A stretch of DNA of 10,499 nt from Clostridia bacterium (GTDB taxonomy: Bacteria; Bacillota_A; Clostridia; Lachnospirales; Cellulosilyticaceae). The DNA lies in NCBI GenBank assembly GCA_029239935.1, contig JARBTY010000097.1, positions 1 through 10,499 of the forward strand, read 5' to 3'. Positions 1 through 5,063 of this stretch are shown piece by piece. The first letter of the stretch is position 1. Every line of letters begins with the position of its first letter. The translations under genes and the position numbers were made by a program. Under the pieces are notes generated by a model, which saw only the letters and a program-made list of their open reading frames with translations, had not been told where the DNA came from and ran no database searches.

Positions 1-173
1 AAATATCCTTCTTGCTTGCCCAATCTTATAAATTCCTGTTGTTCGCGGGGAGTTAGCTTTTTCATAATTGAATTTACGTAGATAATCTTCGCCATCTCTA
101 AAGTTTCTTCAAATGTAGGCCTATTAGGGTTTTCAGAATACCTATGTGTAATTTTTCCTTCATATCTCCCCAA
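1..173 (-). CDS. Small hypothetical protein of element 1, partial (3' end outside window)
   Basis: The reverse strand is open from about position 182 to the window edge and reads as a charged soluble protein. It contains the stretch RYSENPNRPTFEETLEMAK and then KKLTPREQQEFIRLGKQEGY, after which the sequence is cut off. I prefer a TTG start at 173-171: a GGAGGGGGTGAT ribosome binding site lies about 8 nt upstream of it, whereas the in-frame GTG at 182-180 almost touches that site. I do not recognise the family. It follows the Cro-like gene in the same orientation, where a phage-like element would carry its first early genes, and a copy of the 14-bp operator lies between the two. Product function is unknown; that this is a real gene is likely from the ribosome binding site and the position. 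Confidence 0.55.
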   Translation of the reverse strand, partial: MGRYEGKITHRYSENPNRPTFEETLEMAKIIYVNSIMKKLTPREQQEFIRLGKQEGY

Positions 174-234
174 ACTAATCACCCCCTCCTATAAAGTATG
201 ATTTTTGAAAATTGTCCTATGCAAAACACTTTTA

Positions 235-248
235 TTACCTATTGGTAA
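235..248. promoter_or_regulatory. Operator copy O3 (TTACC-N4-GGTAA)
   Basis: TTACCTATTGGTAA has the same 14-bp pattern with inverted arms TTACC/GGTAA as the two copies in the divergent promoter region. It overlaps the stop codon of the Cro-like gene and lies upstream of the partial gene at 173-1, so it could control that gene. Confidence 0.55.
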
Positions 249-453
249 TGTTGTTGTTAAAAAAAATTTCATTTACATCTTCTATTGTTAAGCTTAATTC
301 TTTTGATATGGATTCAATTTCATGTCTGGTAAAATCAATTAAACCGAGCTCTTTTCGGTTATAGGTTTTTGTGGACATTCCCATACGCTTAGCTAATGTT
401 ACTTGTGTAATTTTCTTTCCTTTACGAATGTTAGATAATTTACCTGAATTCAA
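235..453 (-). CDS. Short XRE-family HTH protein, Cro-like
   Basis: This 72-residue protein consists of little more than one helix-turn-helix of the Cro/CI (XRE) family: ITQVTLAKRMGMSTKTYNRKE at about residues 15-35 fits helices 2 and 3, followed by the usual helix 4 and 5 region. The start is TTG at 453-451, with GGAGGTGA about 7 nt upstream. It is divergent from the CI-like gene at 599, and the intergenic region holds two palindromic operators, an arrangement typical of the lysis/lysogeny switch of temperate phages. Its promoter (489-517 on this strand) has a TTGACA -35 box and its 17-bp spacer holds an operator, so repression by the divergent regulator or by itself is likely. A third operator overlaps its stop codon. 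The Cro role is inferred from size and layout. Confidence 0.8.
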   Translation of the reverse strand: MNSGKLSNIRKGKKITQVTLAKRMGMSTKTYNRKELGLIDFTRHEIESISKELSLTIEDVNEIFFNNNITNR

Positions 454-470
454 TATGTCACCTCCTCAAA

Positions 471-484
471 TTACCTTTTGGTAA
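471..484. promoter_or_regulatory. Operator copy O1 (TTACC-N4-GGTAA)
   Basis: TTACCTTTTGGTAA is an inverted repeat of TTACC/GGTAA around TTTT. It covers the predicted transcription start of the Cro-like gene, about 7 bp past the -10 box, and is the exact reverse complement of O2, whose centre is 26 bp away. It is a probable binding site of one of the two flanking HTH regulators. Confidence 0.7.
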
Positions 485-488
485 CTTT

Positions 489-517
489 ATTTTATATTAC
501 CAAAAGGTAATTGTCAA
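489..517 (-). promoter_or_regulatory. Sigma-A promoter of the Cro-like gene
   Basis: On the reverse strand a perfect TTGACA -35 box (517-512) is followed by a 17-bp spacer and a TAAAAT -10 box (494-489). The spacer contains operator O2 in full, so a bound repressor would block RNA polymerase directly. Confidence 0.7.
497..510. promoter_or_regulatory. Operator copy O2 (TTACC-N4-GGTAA)
   Basis: TTACCAAAAGGTAA is the exact reverse complement of O1 and lies in the spacer of the Cro-like gene's promoter. Confidence 0.7.
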
Positions 518-536
518 TATAATAATTATATTTTTG

Positions 537-574
537 GTAATATATATTACTTTTTTTACATTTTAAATTATAAT
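537..574 (+). promoter_or_regulatory. Probable promoter of the CI-like gene with a 14-bp palindrome at the -35
   Basis: A perfect TATAAT (569-574) lies 18 nt upstream of the AGGAGG ribosome binding site. A weak TTACTT -35 box (547-552) precedes it with a 16-bp spacer. That -35 is overlapped by GTAATATATATTAC (537-550), a perfect palindrome preceded by G at 536, so it holds the GGTAA half-site of the operators at a different spacing. This could serve autoregulation. A second possible TATAAT lies at 518-523 but lacks a good -35. Confidence 0.45.
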
Positions 575-598
575 TTAGGTAACTAAAGGAGGATGTAT

Positions 599-958
599 AT
601 GGACGTTTTCAAGGAAAGATTGCTTGAGCAACTGAAAAAAAGTGGAGTAACTCAACAAGAACTAGCATTTAAAACCGAAATCACTCCGGCAACTATATCT
701 AGATATATTACTGGCAAAAGGAAACCTACTGGTGAGAATGTAAATCGAATTGCAAAAGAATTAGGCATATCTGCTGATTATCTCCTTGGAATCACTAATA
801 ATCCTATCGCTAACAATGATCAAGTAAATGTAGGCTCAAAACAAAAGCTTTTTGATTACTTGAAAGATAAAGATGAAGATTATGCTGAATTAGTTTTAGA
901 TATAATCAAAGGAATAGAAAAAAGAGAAATGTCCCAAAAAAATAAAAAGAATTTATAA
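599..958 (+). CDS. XRE-family HTH transcriptional regulator, CI-like repressor
   Basis: This 119-residue protein opens with an XRE helix-turn-helix: GVTQQELAFKTEITPATISRYITGKRKP (about residues 16-43) shows the QQELA helix 2 and the ATISRYITG recognition helix, and LGISADYLLGITN closes the domain. The remaining 55 or so residues are charged and predicted helical, probably for dimerisation; no Ser-Lys LexA/CI peptidase domain is present. I chose the ATG at 599 because AGGAGG ends 6 nt before it; the in-frame ATG at 593 abuts the ribosome binding site. It is divergent from the Cro-like gene, with operators between, and lies just upstream of LSR1, as in a phage lysogeny module. It probably represses element 1's lytic-side promoter. 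DNA targets are inferred from the operators. Confidence 0.85.
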   Translation: MDVFKERLLEQLKKSGVTQQELAFKTEITPATISRYITGKRKPTGENVNRIAKELGISADYLLGITNNPIANNDQVNVGSKQKLFDYLKDKDEDYAELVLDIIKGIEKREMSQKNKKNL

Positions 959-999
959 TAGGTATGTGGCTAGTATCTATATTTTAAAATGGAATATTT

Positions 1000-1044
1000 T
1001 TGACATAAACATAAGCTCCTTGTATTTTATTACTAGGAGCTTAT
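1000..1044 (+). promoter_or_regulatory. Predicted promoter of LSR1 embedded in a 10-bp inverted repeat
   Basis: TTGACA (1000-1005) is followed by a 17-bp spacer and TATTTT (1023-1028). A perfect inverted repeat ATAAGCTCCT (1011-1020) / AGGAGCTTAT (1035-1044) brackets the -10 box, with its left arm in the spacer and its right arm at the expected start of transcription. It could be an operator dyad or a hairpin at the 5' end of the message. No T-tract follows, so a terminator for the upstream gene is less likely. Confidence 0.5.
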
Positions 1045-1080
1045 AATTTATATAATTACAAAGAAACAAGGGTGATGCAT

Positions 1081-2721
1081 ATGAAAATAGCTATTTACGC
1101 ACGTAAATCCAAAATGAGTGAACAAGGTGAGTCCATAGATAATCAAATTAATACCTGTAAAGACTATTTGTCTAGATGGTCCTCTTTTGCGGATAAAGAA
1201 ATAGAATTTATAGTCTATAAAGATGAGGGGTTTAGTGGTGGGAATACGGACCGTCCTGAATTTCAGAAAATGCTCAATGATGCTAGAGCCAATATGTTTA
1301 ATGCGCTTGTTTGCTATAGACTTGATAGGGTATCTCGTAATATTGCGGATTTTGCAAATACCTATCAGCTCCTCCAAGAGAATACTATAGAGTTTATATC
1401 CGTTAAAGAGCAATTCGATACCTCTACCCCTATTGGCCGCGCCATGCTTAATATTGCGATGGTTTTTGCTCAGCTGGAGCGTGAGACCATTGCAGAACGT
1501 ATCAGAGATAATATGCTGAGTTTGGCCAGAACCGGCAGATGGCTTGGCGGGAATACGCCAACTGGCTTTAATTCAGAACCCATAGAATATTTGGATCAAA
1601 ATATGAATACTAAAAAGATGTATAAGTTAACTGAAGATCCGGAAGATCTGGCAAAGGTAAAGCTTATCTTTTCTAAATTCCTTGAAATAAAAAGTTTGCG
1701 TGGCACCGAATCCTATTTATTAGTGCATGACATTCTTACAAAGAGAAATTGTAACTATACTGCATCAACGATTAAGGATATCTTGCTCAATCCTGTTTAT
1801 GCAGCTGCTGACGGACAGATCTATGACTACCTCTCTTCTATTGGCTGCCAAATATGTAATGAAGAAAAAGACTTTAAGGGCCATCATGGACTGATGGTTT
1901 ATAATAAAACTTCTCAAAGTGGAAAAGCTCCTGTCTCTAAAGACTATAGTGAATGGGTTGTAAGTATCGGAAAGCACAAACCTGTGATCAGTGGATCTGA
2001 ATGGATAGTCGTTCAAGAACTCTTAGACTCTAATACGTCTAAAAGCTTCTATACGAAAGGTACCATGCAATATGGACTATTGACCAATTTAATCAAATGC
2101 GCCCACTGTGGCTCAAATATGAAGATTAAAAAGGGTAAAATGAACGCCGATGGGCATCTAGCCTATACTTATGTCTGCACAACCAAAGAAATGTCCAGAC
2201 GGACAAAATGTTCTGTGAAAAATATTATTGGACAAGAGGCGGATAAAGATGTTTTAACATACCTATTAGACCTTTCAAAAGATGACTCTTTTATGCAGTC
2301 CGTCCTTTCTACTAATAAGATCACCCTTACAAGTACAATAGAACAAACAACCAATAGATTAAAAGAGTTAAAGGAATCTCTTAAAGCCAATGAGAGCGCT
2401 ATTGACAATCTAATGAGTCAGTTGTCAAAGCTGCCTCCTGACAGTAGTCTCATAACCCGTTATATGAAGCAGTTAAATGATTTGGATGTATTAAATAAGG
2501 ATCTTCGAGTAGGCATAGAGAAGCTGCAGTCAGAAGAGGCTGCACAACATACGATGAATCTTAACTTAGACTTAGTGAAAAAGGCCTTAGATGACTTAAA
2601 CTATCTTGGGGATACAGAGGATATACAAACGCAGCGCGCATTGATACGTACCGTTATTGAGGCTATAACATGGGATGGGGAAAATCTTCAAATAGATCTA
2701 TTTGGGCAAAAAAAAAACTAG
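1081..2721 (+). CDS. Large serine recombinase LSR1 (site-specific integrase/excisionase of element 1)
   Basis: This 546-residue protein is a large serine recombinase. The N-terminal resolvase domain starts IAIYARKS, where Ser10 is the expected catalytic nucleophile, and continues with DEGFSGGNTDRPEF, the arginine motif YRLDRVSRN and the long helix AMVFAQLERETIAERIRDNM. The recombinase domain follows, then a zinc ribbon with Cys340, Cys343, Cys366 and Cys377, then a coiled-coil region (about 410-500) typical of the family. Length is normal. The start is ATG 1081, where AAGGGTGA gives good spacing; GTG 1072 and ATG 1075 overlap that ribosome binding site. It sits at the right end of element 1, co-oriented with dpaA. 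The family integrates, and with a partner protein excises, DNA through 5'-phosphoserine links. By context it should excise element 1 from dpaA. Confidence 0.95.
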   Translation: MKIAIYARKSKMSEQGESIDNQINTCKDYLSRWSSFADKEIEFIVYKDEGFSGGNTDRPEFQKMLNDARANMFNALVCYRLDRVSRNIADFANTYQLLQENTIEFISVKEQFDTSTPIGRAMLNIAMVFAQLERETIAERIRDNMLSLARTGRWLGGNTPTGFNSEPIEYLDQNMNTKKMYKLTEDPEDLAKVKLIFSKFLEIKSLRGTESYLLVHDILTKRNCNYTASTIKDILLNPVYAAADGQIYDYLSSIGCQICNEEKDFKGHHGLMVYNKTSQSGKAPVSKDYSEWVVSIGKHKPVISGSEWIVVQELLDSNTSKSFYTKGTMQYGLLTNLIKCAHCGSNMKIKKGKMNADGHLAYTYVCTTKEMSRRTKCSVKNIIGQEADKDVLTYLLDLSKDDSFMQSVLSTNKITLTSTIEQTTNRLKELKESLKANESAIDNLMSQLSKLPPDSSLITRYMKQLNDLDVLNKDLRVGIEKLQSEEAAQHTMNLNLDLVKKALDDLNYLGDTEDIQTQRALIRTVIEAITWDGENLQIDLFGQKKN

Positions 2722-2737
2722 CCATGGAAAAATGGCT
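2720..2737 (+). repeat. Small inverted repeat just after LSR1, next to the dpaA attachment site
   Basis: AGCCAT (2720-2725) and ATGGCT (2732-2737) form a 6-bp stem with a 6-nt loop, followed by CTTT. It overlaps the LSR1 stop codon. It could be a weak terminator or part of the recombinase-binding arm of the right attachment site. Confidence 0.35.
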
Positions 2738-2745
2738 CTTTACGC

Positions 2746-3258
2746 ACTTGTGTAGCGATAGCAAATGCAATACCCACTGCCGAAGGAGCTATTCAATACG
2801 CTATGCAAAACAGCGAAATTACGCTCCATGGCAGTCGATGTCTTGTGTTAGGATTTGGGCGTTGTGGCAAAATATTAGCGCATAAACTACAAGGATTAGG
2901 AGCAGCTGTTTCGGTTGAAGCAAGATCCACCTTAGATTTATCTTATATCAGTACTTATGGATATACTCCTATTCCGTTATATGATTTAAGTAAATATCTT
3001 GGACAATTTGATTTTATTTTTAATACGATTCCAGTTGTGATCTTAGATAAGTCAGCTATTAATCTATTCAATCCAGATGTGGTTTATATAGAGCTGGCTT
3101 CTGTTCCTGGTGGTATTGACACGCAGTATTGTCATCAAGTGGGCATTCGTCATATACCTGCACCTAGTTTGCCTGGCATAGTTGCTCCAAAAAGTGCTGC
3201 TAATATTCTATATCAATGCCTCTTATTGATTTTACGTGATCAGGGGGCGAATTTATGA
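2746..3258 (+). CDS. dpaA: Dipicolinate synthase subunit A, 3' part; gene interrupted by element 1
   Basis: This is the C-terminal part, about 170 residues, of DpaA (SpoVFA), the Rossmann-fold subunit of dipicolinate synthase. The enzyme turns the lysine-pathway intermediate (hydroxy-)tetrahydrodipicolinate into dipicolinic acid in the mother cell. The reading frame resumes near ACT TGT GTA GCG (2746-2757) and reads VAIANAIPTAEGAIQYAM, matching the region before the nucleotide fold of the family. The GxGxxG motif follows in VLGFGRCGKILA, then NTIPVVIL, ELASVPGGID and the C-terminal PAPSLPGIVAPKSAA. In B. subtilis the protein is 297 aa, so about 125 N-terminal residues are missing and should lie left of element 1. 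An ATG at 2803 lacks a ribosome binding site and would begin inside the fold. The TGA stop overlaps the dpaB ATG by 4 nt, indicating translational coupling. No frameshift or internal stop is seen, so it looks preserved rather than decaying. Confidence 0.9.
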   Translation, partial: TCVAIANAIPTAEGAIQYAMQNSEITLHGSRCLVLGFGRCGKILAHKLQGLGAAVSVEARSTLDLSYISTYGYTPIPLYDLSKYLGQFDFIFNTIPVVILDKSAINLFNPDVVYIELASVPGGIDTQYCHQVGIRHIPAPSLPGIVAPKSAANILYQCLLLILRDQGANL

Positions 3259-3629
3259 AGGAATTAAAAGAACTAAAACTTGGAGTTGCACTTTGTGGCT
3301 CTTTTTGTACTTTTTCTAAGGCTATAGCATTAATTGAGGAATTAGTAGCTTTAGGTATTAATGTATTTCCTATTATGTCCTCAAATGCTTATACGTTGTC
3401 TACACGTTTTGGTGAAGCATCAGAATTTAATAGTCAAATAGAAAAAATAACAGGTAAACCTATTATACACACCCTTGTAGATGCTGAACCTTTGGGGCCT
3501 AAAAATATAATTGATGCACTGCTGATTGCCCCATGTACTGGAAATACTCTAGCTAAGCTCACTTATGCGATTACTGATACGCCGGTACTGCTTGCTGCAA
3601 ATACTACCCTGCTCAAAATTACGGTTTAA
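3255..3629 (+). CDS. dpaB: Dipicolinate synthase subunit B, 5' part; gene interrupted by element 2
   Basis: This is the N-terminal part of DpaB (SpoVFB), a flavoprotein-like subunit that works with DpaA. The family features are GVALCGSFCTFSKA (about residues 10-23), TRFGEASEF, DAEPLGPKNIIDALLIAPCTGNTLAKL and then ITDTPVLLAANTTL. Residues 1-119 (to 3611) are native. The remaining codons to the stop at 3627-3629 come from element 2 and give a truncated 124-aa protein that lacks the ISTND and PFGQDD regions. The ATG overlaps the dpaA stop in ATGA. Joined to 8686-8916 it gives a 195-aa protein, against 200 aa for B. subtilis SpoVFB. As it stands the truncated product should be inactive. Confidence 0.92.
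   Translation: MKELKELKLGVALCGSFCTFSKAIALIEELVALGINVFPIMSSNAYTLSTRFGEASEFNSQIEKITGKPIIHTLVDAEPLGPKNIIDALLIAPCTGNTLAKLTYAITDTPVLLAANTTLLKITV
3595..3627. other. attL of element 2 (left junction in dpaB)
   Basis: Homology to DpaB stops after the CTG codon at 3609-3611. Aligned without gaps to the right junction (offset 5,074 bp), the shared bases are GCAAA at 3597-3601, CT at 3604-3605 and TG at 3610-3611. I favour TG as the crossover dinucleotide because it rebuilds NTTLRN, the best match to KATIRN in B. subtilis SpoVFB. The three choices differ only in residues 117-119. Confidence 0.75.
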
Positions 3630-3669
3630 ATCTTTCTTATCACCCTCTGAAATAATGGATCTATATTTT

Positions 3670-4107
3670 CTATTCTTCATTATTACTGTTATATTGACTC
3701 AGCTTTTCATTAATTTGTCTGGCCTGTTGCTGACCATCCATATACATCATCGTATAAACGGACCCATTTACAATAATAACAATGATACTATAACCTATCA
3801 TAAGGTTTGCATCTACCATTTTGTTTGGACTAAAAAACCACAGCCATGCTATAATAATAATTTCAGCCAATAAATGACAAATAGTAAAATTAAGGACTTG
3901 CATTTTTTTTTCTAATTTATATTTATTGAGTAAACCAATTTTGAAAAATGTGTAGGCTGAAGCGATAATCATAATTTGCCAAAGCAATGAAGTATTTATT
4001 GTCTTTACAGAAGAAATTCCTAAAAACAGTGTAACAATAACCAGCAAACATCCACAGGCAAGAAAAAAATCTTTTAAAAAACAAACTAAATATTTACTCA
4101 TATTCAT
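3670..4107 (-). CDS. DUF3021 family four-helix membrane protein
   Basis: This 145-residue protein has four hydrophobic segments at about residues 8-30, 40-60, 70-92 and 101-122, and a charged, Gln/Asn-rich tail. The order and the pairing with a LytTR gene fit the DUF3021 family, small integral membrane proteins usually encoded directly downstream of a LytTR-domain regulator. Its ATG has a GGGAGGTC ribosome binding site, and only 12 nt separate it from the end of the LytTR gene, so the two form an operon. In such pairs the membrane protein is thought to modulate the regulator, but the mechanism is not established here. It is the leftmost gene of element 2 and converges on the interrupted dpaB 5' part; I see no clear terminator between them. 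Confidence 0.8.
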   Translation of the reverse strand: MNMSKYLVCFLKDFFLACGCLLVIVTLFLGISSVKTINTSLLWQIMIIASAYTFFKIGLLNKYKLEKKMQVLNFTICHLLAEIIIIAWLWFFSPNKMVDANLMIGYSIIVIIVNGSVYTMMYMDGQQQARQINEKLSQYNSNNEE

Positions 4108-4119
4108 AGTAAGACCTCC

Positions 4120-4557
4120 CTATAATCCTAATTTTTTTTTAAATAACGGAACATATTGTCTTGAAATAAAAACTTTTTCTCCATTTTGAAGTAAAGCTTC
4201 AAATTTCCCATAAAAAACAGGACTTACAGATTCTATCTTTGTAATATTAAGAATAGAAGATTTTGAAGCTCTAAAAAAATCCCAGTTCTCATACGCTGCT
4301 TCAATCTCATAAAGTTTAAGCTTAGATTCAAAAACTTTTTTCTGACAATAAATAAAGACTTTATTATCTACTGACTCGAAATAAAAGACATCTTTAGGAT
4401 TGATAATATGTGTTTGTGAATCTGAAACACCAATAAGCTTTTTACAAGCTGATTGAACAGAATAGATAAGCTGCTGTAATGAGTCGTCTGATTCATTGCA
4501 TCTTATGATTATTTCTGGTTCACTTCCAACTGGAATATTTTCAATAGTTATTTTCAC
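4120..4557 (-). CDS. LytTR-domain DNA-binding response regulator-like protein (no receiver domain)
   Basis: A 145-residue protein. The N-terminal 40 or so residues (VKITIENIPVGSEPEIIIRC) are the short leader seen in stand-alone LytTR regulators, and the rest is a LytTR DNA-binding domain: INPKDVFYFESVDNKVFIYC, then FFRASKSSILNITKIESVSP and a final VFISRQYVPLFKKKLGL. No phospho-receiver domain is present. I chose the GTG at 4557-4555: a run of seven G (about 8 nt upstream) serves as ribosome binding site, and the in-frame ATG at 4587 lies upstream of the transcription start expected from the -10 box at 4593-4588. It is followed by the DUF3021 gene. Candidate LytTR-type direct repeats lie at 4728-4759, upstream of both this operon and the 48-aa peptide gene. 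Confidence 0.88.
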   Translation of the reverse strand: MKITIENIPVGSEPEIIIRCNESDDSLQQLIYSVQSACKKLIGVSDSQTHIINPKDVFYFESVDNKVFIYCQKKVFESKLKLYEIEAAYENWDFFRASKSSILNITKIESVSPVFYGKFEALLQNGEKVFISRQYVPLFKKKLGL

Positions 4558-4587
4558 TTGGGCATCCCCCCCTTTTTCTATAGTCAT

Positions 4588-4616
4588 AGTATATGCTTGA
4601 AATAAGCTCTATTCAA
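4588..4616 (-). promoter_or_regulatory. Sigma-A promoter of the LytTR-DUF3021 operon
   Basis: On the reverse strand TTGAAT (4616-4611), a 17-bp spacer and TATACT (4593-4588) make a good promoter. Transcription would start near 4581, about 25 nt before the GTG start codon, and this excludes the upstream ATG at 4587. Confidence 0.65.
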
Positions 4617-4727
4617 TAGATGTCAAAGTAAGCTGCAGTATTGAAAGGGTAAGCTGTATCCAGATAAACTTGATAACATCATTTTTAGAAATGAGTGGAT
4701 TATATAGGAAATAATGATAAACTCTTT

Positions 4728-4759
4728 ACATTTCTATAACTTAGAATTTACATTTCTAT
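4728..4759. promoter_or_regulatory. Tandem 13-bp direct repeat, candidate LytTR binding site
   Basis: TTTACATTTCTAT occurs at 4725-4737 and again at 4747-4759, a 22-bp period that places both copies on the same DNA face. Paired direct repeats about two helical turns apart are the normal target form of LytTR regulators, and the ACATTTCTA core resembles the ComE-type half-site (ACAnTTcaG). The copies end just before a promoter-like element with a poor -35 (TAGTAC 4762-4767) and a TATTAT -10 (4785-4790) reading toward the 48-aa gene, an activator-type layout. Confidence 0.55.
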
Positions 4760-4775
4760 GATAGTACGTGGTAAT

Positions 4776-4793
4776 CTAATAAGCTATTATTAG
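4776..4793. repeat. Short inverted repeat in the promoter region of the 48-aa gene
   Basis: CTAATAA (4776-4782) and TTATTAG (4787-4793) are perfect inverted arms around GCTA and overlap the proposed -10 box. It could be an operator; it may also be a chance feature of AT-rich DNA. Confidence 0.3.
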
Positions 4794-4851
4794 AATAGAT
4801 ATGAAATAATATAGTCATTTCTTATCTATTCATTTTAAGGAGGTCATGCTT

Positions 4852-4998
4852 ATGTTCACACTCCATAGTATTTTTAAAAACTCTGTTCTGCTTGTCCTTT
4901 TCTGTCTGTACAGTATCGGTATGTTCTTATTCTTCATGAAATATCGCAGTTCATCAAAAAAGTATATCATGCTTACCAAAGAGTACTATCTAACTTAA
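4852..4998 (+). CDS. 48-aa single-pass membrane peptide
   Basis: An open frame from ATG 4852 to TAA 4998 encodes MFTLHSIFKNSVLLVLFCLY, continuing through a hydrophobic core (SIGMFLFFM) to a basic segment (KYRSSSKKY) and ending KEYYLT. One membrane helix (about residues 11-29) with a positive, probably cytoplasmic, C-terminal side is predicted. AAGGAGG stands 8 nt before this ATG; the in-frame ATG at 4846 is too close. The gene is followed by a good terminator. It lies downstream of the candidate LytTR repeats, so it may be the regulated output of the LytTR-DUF3021 pair, for example a small toxic or signalling peptide, but no family is recognised. It is easily missed by gene callers because of its length. 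Confidence 0.65.
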   Translation: MFTLHSIFKNSVLLVLFCLYSIGMFLFFMKYRSSSKKYIMLTKEYYLT

Positions 4999-5040
4999 AA
5001 ATGCTTATTATACTGACATGTGTAATAGGCATTTTTCTTT
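4999..5040 (+). terminator. Rho-independent terminator after the 48-aa gene
   Basis: AAATGCTTATTA (4999-5010) pairs with TAATAGGCATTT (5023-5034), 12 bp with one G-U pair and a 12-nt loop, followed by a T-rich run to 5040. It begins directly at the stop codon and separates the 48-aa gene from phoH. Confidence 0.75.
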
Positions 5041-5063
5041 ACCATTAAATTAGGAGGTATACG

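Larger units (their letters stand above)
1..2748. mobile_element. Element 1: prophage-like intervening element inside dpaA (partial, left end outside window)
   Basis: All sequence left of the resumed dpaA reading frame belongs to an inserted element. Visible content is a partial small gene, a Cro-like/CI-like switch with operators, and a large serine recombinase whose stop codon lies about 25 nt from where dpaA resumes. An integrase next to the attachment site and a repressor pair behind it is the normal end of a temperate phage. The exact right boundary cannot be fixed because the left attachment site and the 5' part of dpaA are not in the window; 2748 is an estimate, with the crossover most likely within about 2738-2755. 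Confidence 0.8.

Noticed and set aside
994..1017. A sigma-E promoter in front of LSR1 (ATATT with CATAAGCT)
   Set aside because: The spacing of 11 bp is too short and the -10 match is partial; the sigma-A-like TTGACA-17-TATTTT is better.
1048..1413. A 121-aa reverse-strand frame over the start of LSR1, and similar reverse frames over both recombinases
   Set aside because: They are shadows of genes with clear catalytic motifs on the plus strand and have no recognisable protein or ribosome binding site.
2803..3258. A free-standing 151-aa gene starting at ATG 2803
   Set aside because: DpaA homology extends upstream to about 2750 in the same frame, and there is no ribosome binding site before 2803, so this is the tail of a split gene.
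3597..3601. GCAAA, the longest run shared by the two dpaB junctions, as the recombination core
   Set aside because: It would give AAKSLMRNS at the join, which fits the DpaB family less well than AANTTLRNS from crossover at TG 3610-3611. It cannot be excluded without the uninterrupted gene; the element length is the same either way.
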